This document shows, one piece after another, positions 1-7,020 of a stretch of 64,000 nt of DNA. The notes under the pieces were generated by a model. That model was not told where the DNA came from, did not search any database, and was given only the letters and a program-made list of their open reading frames with translations. Source of the stretch: Streptomyces xanthochromogenes (lineage in GTDB: Bacteria > Actinomycetota > Actinomycetes > Streptomycetales > Streptomycetaceae); assembly GCF_014650455.1 (NCBI RefSeq), contig NZ_BMUZ01000010.1:248001-312000 (forward strand), in the 5' to 3' direction. The position numbers were made by a program, and so were the translations under genes. The first letter of the stretch is position 1. Every line of letters starts with the position of its first letter.

Positions 1-85
1 GTTCGCGGCCCCGGGTGTCGTAGAAGGTGGCGACGGTGACCGGGCCGATGCGCTGGACGTTGCGGAAGCGCCGGTAAGCGGGCAT
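1..85 (-). CDS. Small mobile-element transfer protein (partial, N-terminus only)
   Basis: Only the first 28 codons are present; the gene runs off the left edge. The start ATG at 85 has an AAAGGA-like ribosome site upstream. The visible protein begins MPAYRRFRNVQRIGPV, like the short basic proteins annotated as mobile element transfer proteins beside spdB genes in Streptomyces elements. It follows the SpdB-like gene by 19 bases and reads the same way, so it probably belongs to the same spread/transfer operon. The exact biochemical role of this family is not known to me. Confidence 0.6.
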   Translation of the reverse strand, partial: MPAYRRFRNVQRIGPVTVATFYDTRGRE

Positions 86-104
86 GACAGGTCGTCCTTT
101 CTGA

Positions 105-755
105 TCAGGCGAGTTGGAGTTGCGTGGCGATCGCATCGGCCATCGGAGCGGGCAGTCCCAGCCGGGCGCGCAAGGCATCGCGGTCGATCGGGTCACCGGT
201 CGTGGCCTGGTGCGTGTCGGCGATCTTCTGGGCGTGCGCGAGCAGAGCGGGCGGAACTGACGGGGCGGGCGCGGTGACCACCGGAGCGGGAGGAAGCTCG
301 GGGGCAGGAGCCGTGGCCGGTTCGTCGTCGCGCTGCAACTCGACTTCTGGCGACTTCGGTTCGACTACGCGCGGTACGGGCTCAGGGCCGGGGTCGGCGG
401 GGTTGTGGGCGAGCAGGGTGCCGCCGAGGAACGCGAGTGCGGGCCATCCTGCGACCAGGAACCGCAGCCAGGCCGGGGCGTCGGCGAGGTTGAGGAATCC
501 GGCGGTCGCTACGTTCGCGCCGAGTGAGGCCACCAGGGCGACCAGGAACCAGCACCACGCCAGGCGCGGGGTGTGCCCGGTGCGCAGGCGTCGCCAGGCT
601 GCGACGAGCAGCAGATCCACGGAGACCGGGTAGGCCCAGGCTTTCCAGCCGTCCTGTCCGGCCGCTTCGGCGAGATCGTGCAGGTGGGCGAAGGACAGTG
701 CCCCGGCGATTACGGCCTGTACGAGGACAGCGTCCGGGCGGATCAAACGACTCAC
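105..755 (-). CDS. SpdB-like spread protein, DUF2637 membrane protein
   Basis: A protein of 216 residues with about four hydrophobic segments in the first 120 residues (roughly residues 10-30, 40-57, 64-90 and 94-115), then a proline- and glutamate-rich cytoplasmic tail. This is the DUF2637 architecture found in intramycelial spread proteins (SpdB) of Streptomyces plasmids and AICEs. The start is placed at GTG 755 because an AAGGAGG site lies eight bases ahead of it. A GTG three codons further upstream overlaps that site and is less likely. The gene follows the zinc-ribbon gene in the transfer cluster. The proposed role is to help spread the element through septate hyphae after transfer. Confidence 0.8.
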   Translation of the reverse strand: MSRLIRPDAVLVQAVIAGALSFAHLHDLAEAAGQDGWKAWAYPVSVDLLLVAAWRRLRTGHTPRLAWCWFLVALVASLGANVATAGFLNLADAPAWLRFLVAGWPALAFLGGTLLAHNPADPGPEPVPRVVEPKSPEVELQRDDEPATAPAPELPPAPVVTAPAPSVPPALLAHAQKIADTHQATTGDPIDRDALRARLGLPAPMADAIATQLQLA

Positions 756-830
756 GGTCTCCACCTCCTTCGGGGTAGCGACCGGGGCCAGGCGGGGAAG
801 CGATCTGCGGCCGCCCGGTCCCGGAGGAGT

Positions 831-1010
831 TCAGTCGGTCGGGGCTTCGCCGGTACCGAGGCAGGTCAGGCACAGGGCCTCCTGCCGGGCGTTGCTGACG
901 TGCTTCTTGCGGCCGCCGACCTGGAAGGGCTCCAGGACCTGGCCGCCCCGGCAGTCCGGGCACGGGAAGGGCTGGGGCTGGGCCTTGACGGTGCTCTTCT
1001 GGGCAGCCAT
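831..1010 (-). CDS. Small zinc-ribbon protein of the transfer operon
   Basis: A 59-residue protein starting at ATG 1010, one base after the stop of the gene upstream, so the two are translationally coupled. It carries two CxxC knuckles (C17-P-D-C20 and C47-L-T-C50) about 26 residues apart, a pattern expected to bind one zinc ion. The middle is basic. Proteins like this accompany spd genes in Streptomyces integrative elements, but I cannot assign a specific function. Nucleic-acid or protein binding is an inference from the ribbon alone. Confidence 0.65.
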   Translation of the reverse strand: MAAQKSTVKAQPQPFPCPDCRGGQVLEPFQVGGRKKHVSNARQEALCLTCLGTGEAPTD

Positions 1011-1011
1011 G

Positions 1012-1209
1012 TCAGCGGCCCTGGCCGTTGCGCTCTGCGTTGTGCTCTTCCTCGGTGATCCGCAAGAACTCGCCCATCGCGTGGTCGGCGCTGTCCTGCC
1101 ACTTCTTGGCGCTATCGCTCATGCCCCACTTGCGGGCGCGTTCGCTGCACTTGAGGTCATCCGCCTGAGCTTTGAGCGCATCCTGGGCGGAAGTGAATCG
1201 ACGGAACAT
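1012..1209 (-). CDS. Small hypothetical protein of the transfer operon
   Basis: A 65-residue hydrophilic, largely helical protein, rich in Ala, Lys, Glu and Arg, starting MFRRFTSAQDALKAQADDLK. A GGAGAACCCT stretch lies just before the ATG. It is packed between the TraB-like pump gene and the zinc-ribbon gene with one-base spacing to the latter, which supports a real gene. I do not recognise a domain. The position suggests an accessory part in transfer or spread. Confidence 0.6.
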   Translation of the reverse strand: MFRRFTSAQDALKAQADDLKCSERARKWGMSDSAKKWQDSADHAMGEFLRITEEEHNAERNGQGR

Positions 1210-1302
1210 GAGGGTTCTCCTTGGAGGTCAGCCCCGGTTTCGGGCATGGAGCGGGTAAGGACCTGGCGCGAAGCGGTCACGCCGACCGTGGTGCGGGGTG
1301 GA

Positions 1303-2649
1303 TCAGGGAATGGCCGGCGCCCTGGTCGGCATCGGCGGAATACTCGACGCCGGGACGGGAACGGGCCGGACTACCGGGCTGAACGGTTCCAGGGCCTGAA
1401 GATTCGGGATCAGGTGAGCGAACTCCCGGCACACGGCGGCGGTTTCCTCCACCGACGTGTGCGGGGTTCGGATGCGGCCCCAGCCGCCGGAAGCATCCGC
1501 AGCCACGGCCTGTCCGGGGCGGTCGGCGGGGATCGTGCACGCGGCCGGAACGGACTCCGGGGCCACGTCACTCAAGCCCATTTCAGCGGTCTGCTTGTCG
1601 TTCACGCGGTGCACCACACGGCCGGTGAGCTGGGCACGGAGCATCGTGGCACCCTTGCCCAACTCGGAGCCGAAGCGCTGACCGCAGATCTCCAGGTAGA
1701 TGCCGACCGCGCGGGACAGTTGGGCCAGGCGGATCAGACCGGTGACGATCCGCTCACGGCGGTCCTCATCCTTCTTCGAGGAGATCAGGAACAGTTCCGC
1801 AATCTCGTCGACCAGCACCACCACTGGCGCCGGGCGCAGATGCCCGGGAAGCTCCCACAGATCCGAGACGCCGTACTTGGCGAGCAGATCGAAGCGGTCT
1901 TCCATCTCCGCCACCAGGACATCGATCAGCGAGGCCGCATCGTCGGGGTTCGTGGCCAGGGCCGACAAGCGCGGGGCATATCGGGACTGTTCGACACCGC
2001 GCTTGCAGTCGATCCCCACCAGTGCGACCGGCAGTTGGGCCAGACCCTTGATCAGGTTGCGCTGATACATCGACTTGCCCGACTGGTTCGCCCCCAGGGT
2101 CAGGGCGTGCGGGATCTCGCGGTAGTTCCGCACGTAAGCCGTACCGTCGTCCCGCAGCGCGACCGGAACCACCAAGTCATGCGGGGCGGCTTTCTTCGGC
2201 ATCCGCACCCGGCGCAGTACGTCGTAGCCGGTCATCCGCAGCTCGACATAGCCGGGCTTCGACGGGATCACGTGCACCGCGTGGACGCCCCAGGCGTGCC
2301 GGAGACGCTCCGAAGCCGCAGCCACGTCGGCAGGCTCCAGACCGGCCGGAAGCCGCAGTGTCACCCGAAGACCCGTTGACGTGCCACGCACTCGGCGGAT
2401 CTTCGGCGGAACCGGCTGCACCTCACTACGGGCGATCCGGCGCGACATGAACGCCCGCAGACCCGACGGCTGCACCGTCAGACCACACACATCCATCGTC
2501 GTGCGGTACGAGAGCGAGAACCGCCCCCACGTCACCGGCAGGCCCACCGTCGCCCAGTACAGGCGAGGCGCCCGAACCTTCACGACACCGAGACCGCCGA
2601 CACCGGCTAAGGCGCCCACACCCTCCAGCCACAGCGACAGATCCGACAT
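1303..2649 (-). CDS. FtsK/SpoIIIE-type DNA translocase, TraB-like conjugation pump
   Basis: A 448-residue ATPase of the FtsK/TraB group, the only plasmid protein strictly needed for conjugative DNA transfer in the pSAM2 family. It moves double-stranded DNA at hyphal contact sites. A hydrophobic N-terminus precedes a Walker A motif (GANQSGKS, residues 186-193) and a Walker B strand with acidic end (VVLVDE, about 277-282). The C-terminal tail is proline-rich. The gene starts two bases after the stop of the 109-residue gene, so they share a transcript driven from the repressed region around 3000. Leucine 14 is encoded by TTA (2608-2610), a codon read only by the bldA tRNA, which would tie transfer to development. 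Confidence 0.9.
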   Translation of the reverse strand: MSDLSLWLEGVGALAGVGGLGVVKVRAPRLYWATVGLPVTWGRFSLSYRTTMDVCGLTVQPSGLRAFMSRRIARSEVQPVPPKIRRVRGTSTGLRVTLRLPAGLEPADVAAASERLRHAWGVHAVHVIPSKPGYVELRMTGYDVLRRVRMPKKAAPHDLVVPVALRDDGTAYVRNYREIPHALTLGANQSGKSMYQRNLIKGLAQLPVALVGIDCKRGVEQSRYAPRLSALATNPDDAASLIDVLVAEMEDRFDLLAKYGVSDLWELPGHLRPAPVVVLVDEIAELFLISSKKDEDRRERIVTGLIRLAQLSRAVGIYLEICGQRFGSELGKGATMLRAQLTGRVVHRVNDKQTAEMGLSDVAPESVPAACTIPADRPGQAVAADASGGWGRIRTPHTSVEETAAVCREFAHLIPNLQALEPFSPVVRPVPVPASSIPPMPTRAPAIP

Positions 2650-2651
2650 CG

Positions 2652-2981
2652 TCAGACTCCGGCCGTGATCGCGATCGCACGGAACGAAATCCCGTGACGC
2701 TTCTGCCCGTTGAACTCGTTCTCCCAGTCCCGCGCCTTGAGACCGGTCACCTTCACCGGGATACCCGGGGCGAGTCCCTCCTGGTATCCGGTCTCCGGGA
2801 TGGTCACCTGGTAGAGATTTCCCTCCCCCTCGTCCGAGACCAGCAGGCCCACCGTCGACAGCGGCGCCCCGGTCTCCCGGTCCATCGCACGCTCACCCGT
2901 CTTCACGTTGGCGAGCTTCGGCGTCGGGGCAGTCGCCACGAACACCACAGCGGTCGAAAGGTCGATCTTGAACGACGGCAT
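2652..2981 (-). CDS. Conserved element protein upstream of the transfer pump
   Basis: A 109-residue protein starting MPSFKIDLSTAVVFVAT with predicted mostly beta structure. Proteins of this type are common in front of tra genes in Streptomyces plasmids and AICEs and are annotated as hypothetical or regulatory. It is the first gene of the leftward operon. The start ATG at 2981 lies downstream of the palindromic operator cluster at 3037-3106, so the GntR-family protein probably controls it. I cannot name its biochemical role. Confidence 0.7.
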   Translation of the reverse strand: MPSFKIDLSTAVVFVATAPTPKLANVKTGERAMDRETGAPLSTVGLLVSDEGEGNLYQVTIPETGYQEGLAPGIPVKVTGLKARDWENEFNGQKRHGISFRAIAITAGV

Positions 2982-3036
2982 GGATACTCCCTCACTCGGC
3001 GTGGAGGCACCCCAAAGAGGGCCCTCACCGCCCGCT

Positions 3037-3106
3037 GTCCTAGGACTGCGAGCAACTAAGAGAGATAGTGCATCGCAGTCCTAGGACTGTCAACAGTCCT
3101 AGGACT
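3037..3106. promoter_or_regulatory. Three palindromic operators between divergent transfer and regulator genes
   Basis: GTCCTAGGAC occurs at 3037-3046, and its extended form AGTCCTAGGACT occurs at 3077-3088 and 3095-3106. The last two are centred 18 bp apart; the first lies 41 bp further left. All are perfect palindromes in the space between the leftward transfer operon and the rightward GntR gene. The arrangement fits a KorSA-type GntR regulator repressing both its own gene and the transfer genes. Confidence 0.75.
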
Positions 3107-3142
3107 ATGTTTGACTAGGCCCTAGTGAGAGGGGTTTTAGGA

Positions 3143-3934
3143 ATGGCAGCCAAGTGGCGGGAGCTGGCGGACAAGCTGGCCGAGCAGATCAAGCGGGGCG
3201 ACTACCCGCCGGGTAAACGGCTGCCTCACATCCGAGAACTGGTCGATGCGGGCGAGGGGTCCAAGGCCACCGTCCACGCGGCTTACAAGGCGCTGGAAGC
3301 AGAAGGGCTGGTCACTTCTTCTCGCGGCCACGGCACCGTCGTACGACAGCAGGTCCCCCTGAAGCGGCTCGGTATCGCCCGGTACGACAAGGCCAAGTGG
3401 CGGGACGGAGACGAGGTCGCGTTCATCGCGGACCGGGTGGCCTCAGGCCGGTCCTATCGCCGTAACGAGCAGACTCAGACAGTCAGTCTTGTCGAGGCGC
3501 CGGCCGAAGTCGCCGCAGCGCACGGACTGCCCGTGGGGGCCCCTGTCTACGCCCGAGCCCGCCTCGTGAAGGAGGGCGAGCAGCCGACGCACACGCTGAC
3601 CAGCTACTACCGTCCCGAGCACGTCGAAGGCACTCGTCTTGTGGACCCGACCCCGGGGCCTGCCGGTCGGGGCGGCGGCTTCCGTGTGCTGTACGACGCT
3701 GGCTACGAGATCGACCATATGAAGGAGCAGATTTTCGCGCGCACTCCGAGTGCGGATGAGGCGCGGTTGCTTCAACTTCCCGCAGGCGAAGCGGTGGTCG
3801 AGCTTCATCGCACGACCTACACAGAAGACGGCACCGTGATCGAATTTGCCATCGGGGTACACGCGGCTTCACGGTTCGCATGGGAGTACGACTTCAAAGT
3901 CCCGGACTCCGCGGGGGATGGAGGGAAGCCCTAG
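3143..3934 (+). CDS. GntR-family (HutC/UTRA) repressor, KorSA-like
   Basis: A 263-residue regulator with a GntR winged helix-turn-helix over about the first 70 residues (MAAKWRELADKLAEQIKRGD onward) and a UTRA effector-binding domain after about residue 90. In pSAM2-like elements the KorSA member of this family silences replication and transfer genes. The start is set at ATG 3143, where the typical N-terminus begins; an in-frame ATG at 3125 is possible. Three palindromes just upstream are the likely autoregulatory operators. The stop codon overlaps the GTG of the next gene, so the two are translationally coupled. Confidence 0.85.
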   Translation: MAAKWRELADKLAEQIKRGDYPPGKRLPHIRELVDAGEGSKATVHAAYKALEAEGLVTSSRGHGTVVRQQVPLKRLGIARYDKAKWRDGDEVAFIADRVASGRSYRRNEQTQTVSLVEAPAEVAAAHGLPVGAPVYARARLVKEGEQPTHTLTSYYRPEHVEGTRLVDPTPGPAGRGGGFRVLYDAGYEIDHMKEQIFARTPSADEARLLQLPAGEAVVELHRTTYTEDGTVIEFAIGVHAASRFAWEYDFKVPDSAGDGGKP

Positions 3935-4617
3935 TGATCTCTGCGCAAGACTGGGAAGACACCCGCTGCGTTTGGGCGTACCACCAGATGGGCCACACCC
4001 CGCGCCCGTGCTCTGTTGCGATCGCACTGGGTAGCCATGACCTAGGCGTGGCAGACGCCGCCGTTGATCTGTATGCGCAGGGCTTGGTGCCGTTGCTCGT
4101 CTTCACGGGAGCAACCAGCCCTACGACGCGTGAGCGCATGCCGCGGGGCGAAGCAGTTCACTACCGTGAGCGGGCTCTCGAACTGGGCGTTCCTGCATCG
4201 GCCGTGCTCATCGAGTCCCGGGCGCGGAACACCGGCGAGAACATCCGCTTCTCTCGCGAACTCCTGGAGGGAGCGCACGTGGATGTCTCCTCCGTCTTCC
4301 TCGTCAGCAAGCCGTACGAGGAACGACGGGTGTATGCCACGGCGCGCAAGGTGTGGCCTGAAGTGGAGTTCGTCAGCGCTTCCAGCTCCATGACGCTTGA
4401 GCAGTACGTCGACTCCGTTGGCGATGCCAGGTTGGTGATCGACATGCTGGTGGGCGCACTTCAGCGGTTGCTGGTCTATCCGGAGCAGGGGTTCATGATC
4501 AGCCAGGACGTTCCGAGCAACGTGATCACGGCTTATGAGCGGCTGTGCCTAAGCGGGTTCACGAGTCGGCTCCTGCTGGACGACCATGGTCACGTTCTCA
4601 GCCAGACCCGCCGGTGA
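3934..4617 (+). CDS. YdcF/SanA-like (DUF218) protein
   Basis: A 227-residue protein of the YdcF/ElyC/SanA (DUF218) fold. It has the expected order of motifs: an early hydrophobic strand ending in a small loop (AIALGSHD), a conserved GATSPTTRERMPRGEAVHY segment, an SRARNTGEN box and a later strand VFLVSKPYEERR. Family members may bind nucleotides or act on envelope precursors; the substrate is not known. The start GTG at 3934 overlaps the stop of the repressor gene (TAGTG) and is preceded by GGAGGGA. No signal peptide is visible, so it is probably cytosolic. It appears to be element cargo controlled with the repressor. Confidence 0.75.
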   Translation: MISAQDWEDTRCVWAYHQMGHTPRPCSVAIALGSHDLGVADAAVDLYAQGLVPLLVFTGATSPTTRERMPRGEAVHYRERALELGVPASAVLIESRARNTGENIRFSRELLEGAHVDVSSVFLVSKPYEERRVYATARKVWPEVEFVSASSSMTLEQYVDSVGDARLVIDMLVGALQRLLVYPEQGFMISQDVPSNVITAYERLCLSGFTSRLLLDDHGHVLSQTRR

Positions 4618-5507
4618 CGAGCCACGGTATAGACCCGCTCCACTTGCTCGGGAGTGAAGGCCCCGGAGACCGGGCCTAGCGAGGCGACCTCTCGTTCCTG
4701 GTAGATCCGCACGTCGTATTGCGTGGCCGCACGCTGGAGTGCCTCGATACCGACGAAGACGAGGGCTGGTTCGACTACCACGGCGAAGTCGCAGTACCGC
4801 TCCAGCACCCCACGCACATAGGCCGCCTCTGCCTTGCTTGCAGCGGCATAGGGGTGCGGTCGCCCGTTGTTGACCTTGGCCATGGTGTCTCCCACCCAGA
4901 CCGAAGCAGCAGGATGGGTCTTCGTGTTGATGCTGAATACGCCACCAGGGCCGATCAGTAGATGATCGATGTCACCACCGTTGCTCTTCTCAACCCCGTG
5001 GAGAACACGCCAGCCAAGCGCGGACAGCCGTTCCAGCTCTCGGCCGACCCGGCGCTCCCCATCCAGCCCGGTGTACCAGGAGTCCCATTCGGAGGGCTGA
5101 CGCAGCAACTTCGCGCGGAGCCGCTGGGCGGATGAGGGACCACGCTCGGCGATCATCCCAAGAAGCCGGGCACCGGGGCGATTCCTTGCCAAGTCTTCGC
5201 TTGGCGTGAGCTGGGGGAGGGCTCCTGGTCGCCCTGCTGGGATATGTGGACTCTGCCGGTGGACCTGCTGCTGCGGGGTGGTAAGGCGAGCAGCAGATGG
5301 GCCGTCAGACGCGGAGCTGATCGTTATGTCTGAGCCGAGGTGCTGCCGAAGCACGGCTAACGCTTCAGTCCGATATCCCTGAACCTTGATCGTTACCGAC
5401 TTCGTAGCCCGGTCGGCCCAGGCAACTGCGGTCCCGTCAGGAAGATTGACGTAGAGCCGATCTTTGCCATGCCTCTTCCACACGTTCACCGTCAAATTGC
5501 TCACCAC
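4590..5507 (-). CDS. NERD-domain (nuclease-related) protein
   Basis: A protein of about 305 residues. The C-terminal half carries a NERD domain: a GERRVGREL helix, then GDIDHLLIGPGGVFSINTKT, the D...(N/E)xK core of a restriction-endonuclease-like fold. NERD proteins are suspected nucleases in DNA processing. The N-terminal part is an unrecognised beta-rich segment. GTG at 5507 or 5504 is preferred because a GGGGGGCGA stretch sits just upstream; an ATG at 5534 is also in frame. Leucine 50 is a TTA codon (5358-5360). The gene is convergent with the YdcF-like gene and overlaps it tail to tail by 28 bases. The codons are less GC-biased than in chromosomal genes to the right. Confidence 0.8.
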   Translation of the reverse strand: MVSNLTVNVWKRHGKDRLYVNLPDGTAVAWADRATKSVTIKVQGYRTEALAVLRQHLGSDITISSASDGPSAARLTTPQQQVHRQSPHIPAGRPGALPQLTPSEDLARNRPGARLLGMIAERGPSSAQRLRAKLLRQPSEWDSWYTGLDGERRVGRELERLSALGWRVLHGVEKSNGGDIDHLLIGPGGVFSINTKTHPAASVWVGDTMAKVNNGRPHPYAAASKAEAAYVRGVLERYCDFAVVVEPALVFVGIEALQRAATQYDVRIYQEREVASLGPVSGAFTPEQVERVYTVARHRRVWLRT

Positions 5508-6046
5508 TCGCCCCCCAATGCGTGCCGCTTTCACATATGCCAGCAGGCGATGGCCGCGTCGACAAGACCGCAGAGGACGAGCGAGCTGTTACAGGTTTCT
5601 CTACCTCATCAAGGCACCCGGCTGCGCTCCGCTCCGCCGGGCGCGCTTTCCGGCTCCGCTTGGGCGCGACGCTCCTGCCTGCGGCCCGCTCCGCGCCCTG
5701 CTGCGCCGACGCGCGCCCACATGTGGAAAGGGCCGAGGCCATGAGTCGATCACCGCACGATGCGCTAGGGCCACAGACGTGCCTCCGGCGGGGGATCGGC
5801 CGACTCCGGGATGGAGGGGGCGCCGTTGCCGAGCGCGGGCCGTACGTGGCTGGCGTAGGGAGCTCCCATCCCGTCTGCCATCGACCCCGGCAAAGCCGAG
5901 CAGACGCGGCCCAGGGCGTCAAGGTCGTTCGTCCAGTAGGGCGCTCCACCTTGACGCCCTGAACCACGCCCGCTTTAGGAACGTGTGGGTCGACGGCAGA
6001 CGGGATGGGAGCTGGGGAGGGTGGTGGGCTGGGATAGGTGGGAAGG
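5508..6046. other. Intergenic stretch with one strong inverted repeat
   Basis: I see no convincing gene here. Codon bias is absent in all frames that stay open. A 14-bp perfect inverted repeat (5912-5925 with 5948-5961, arms CAGGGCGTCAAGGT) closes a 22-base loop. It could be a terminator, a structured transcript or an element-specific site. The 5620-5720 portion is rich in short GC-skewed repeats like those found near plasmid replication or incompatibility loci, but I cannot show that function. Confidence 0.4.
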
Positions 6047-6121
6047 CAGAACCGGCCGGATTCGAACCGGCGTCCTCGCGATTTTGGAGACCGCGCGCGA
6101 CTACCTCTGCGCTACAGCTCC
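6047..6121 (-). tRNA. tRNA-Trp(CCA)-like gene carried inside the element
   Basis: A 75-base cloverleaf can be drawn. The acceptor GGAGCTG pairs with CGGTTCT through three G-U pairs, the D stem is GCGC/GCGC, the anticodon stem GCGGT/ATCGC holds loop CTCCAAA (anticodon CCA), and the T arm is GCCGG-TTCGAAT-CCGGC. CCA is not encoded and base 26 seems missing. The T arm and anticodon arm are intact, so it may be expressed, but the wobble-rich acceptor suggests a foreign or decaying copy. Confidence 0.55.
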
Positions 6122-6280
6122 GCCCCGTCTGCCATCCTACGGACTTCTACTGCTGCCACAGGGCCCGTGCCCCTCCCGTGCCCGATCGACCGGGAACTGA
6201 CGGGGAACCACGGAGTTCGGCGGACAACGCGCACGAGAGCGGCCCCCGACCGATTCACCAGGTCAGGGGCCGTTCATCCG

Positions 6281-6335
6281 CGGTGGGTGTGGGATTTGAA
6301 CCCACGGTGACATCGCTGCCACGACGGTTTTCAAG
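6281..6335 (-). pseudogene. 3' half of tRNA-Ser(UGA), attachment-site remnant
   Basis: The sequence matches the 3' half of a serine tRNA from the anticodon loop (CTTGAAA) through the long variable arm, the T arm (GTGGG-TTCAAAT-CCCAC) and the acceptor strand ACCCACC plus G73. The matching 5' half is absent: upstream bases do not pair with the anticodon or acceptor stems. A break exactly at the anticodon loop is typical of an integrase crossover site. It is in the opposite orientation to the tRNA-Arg remnant at 6913. Confidence 0.75.
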
Positions 6336-6643
6336 ATTGATCCCGCACGACAGCTCGTCGCCGACTTGTCTTTATGCATGCAATTCCAGCCAATACCCTG
6401 CGTGTTGTTACTGTCGGGTATGTAGCCTTAGCAGTTACCCAGAGACCCGTAGTGCAATCCATGATGGCAACCCTCGGTTGCACAGAGTAAGTATCAGCTT
6501 CGGCGAGTATCCGAGAGTGATCGGGCAGTCCATGCCAGATGGCCGATCTCGGCTAGCGTCCCGCCTGTCATAGCGAAGCCCACCTGACCGCGCATGCTGG
6601 CAGGCCGAGCGGCAGGTGGGCGACTGAACCCGGAGGCTCAGAT

Positions 6644-6865
6644 ATGAATTTGTCCCCAGGTGAGCGGTGCGTGTCAAACCCGCGCCAACAGCTCACCGTG
6701 ATCACTGTCATCGTCGTGATCGTTCTGGTCTCACCTTCCTGGGCCAAGGTGGTCGGGGCATACGCGGACGCAGCGGCGGTCCTTGCGCTGGTCGGCGCCG
6801 CAAGCGGTACAGCAGCGAAGTACCGCAACCGCACCAACCATTGGCGGACCATCGCGTCCAGCTAG
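6644..6865 (+). CDS. Small predicted membrane protein near the element's right end
   Basis: A 73-residue open frame starting MNLSPGERCVSNPRQQLTVI with a GGAGG ribosome site about nine bases before the ATG. It has one or two hydrophobic stretches (about residues 17-31 and 41-55) and a basic C-terminus. I do not recognise a family. It lies between the two tRNA remnants inside the element and could be a membrane-associated cargo protein. The ribosome site and hydrophobic pattern support it, but it could be a chance frame. Confidence 0.45.
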   Translation: MNLSPGERCVSNPRQQLTVITVIVVIVLVSPSWAKVVGAYADAAAVLALVGAASGTAAKYRNRTNHWRTIASS

Positions 6866-6912
6866 GGCTTTGAAGCGACCCGTATGACCGAGAACACCTG
6901 ATCCACATAGAG

Positions 6913-6956
6913 CTACGGATCAGAAGGTTGCAGGTTCGAATCCTGCCGAGTGCACA
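6913..6956 (+). other. attR-type site: 3' half of tRNA-Arg(ACG)
   Basis: The sequence from the anticodon loop (CTACGGA, anticodon ACG) through TCAG, the T arm GCAGG-TTCGAAT-CCTGC and CGAGTGC reproduces the 3' half of a Streptomyces tRNA-Arg. The 5' half is missing: the bases before it do not form the CTGA anticodon stem strand. The element would have restored an intact tRNA-Arg at its left end, outside the window. A strong terminator follows within ten bases, as expected for the original tRNA locus. Confidence 0.8.
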
Positions 6957-6962
6957 CAGGTG

Positions 6963-6993
6963 AGAGGCCCCGGACATCGCGTCCGGGGCCTCT
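6963..6993 (+). terminator. Terminator hairpin of the original tRNA-Arg locus
   Basis: A perfect 13-bp stem (AGAGGCCCCGGAC with its complement) closes a 5-base loop, directly behind the tRNA-Arg remnant. It probably ended tRNA-Arg transcription before integration and can also end transcription of the leftward VOC gene. Confidence 0.75.
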
Positions 6994-7020
6994 TGCGTTG
7001 GGGTCCGGCCGTGGTGGTGC

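Larger units (their letters stand above)
1..6956. mobile_element. Right-hand part of an integrated conjugative element (AICE, pSAM2-like)
   Basis: The block holds an FtsK/TraB-like DNA pump, a SpdB-like multi-span membrane protein, small transfer-associated proteins and a GntR-UTRA regulator, all typical of Streptomyces elements that move double-stranded DNA between mycelia. It ends at the 3' half of a tRNA-Arg(ACG) gene (6913-6956), a standard attachment site. Base composition drops relative to the DNA right of 6960. Integrase, excisionase and replication initiator are not seen and are expected left of the window, next to the intact tRNA-Arg. That the whole stretch is a single element is an inference, because a second tRNA remnant (6281-6335) suggests nesting. 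Confidence 0.85.

Noticed and set aside
1..6956. Integrase, excisionase or replication initiator of the element
   Set aside because: No tyrosine recombinase, Xis or Rep motif is present in these bases; they are expected left of the window.
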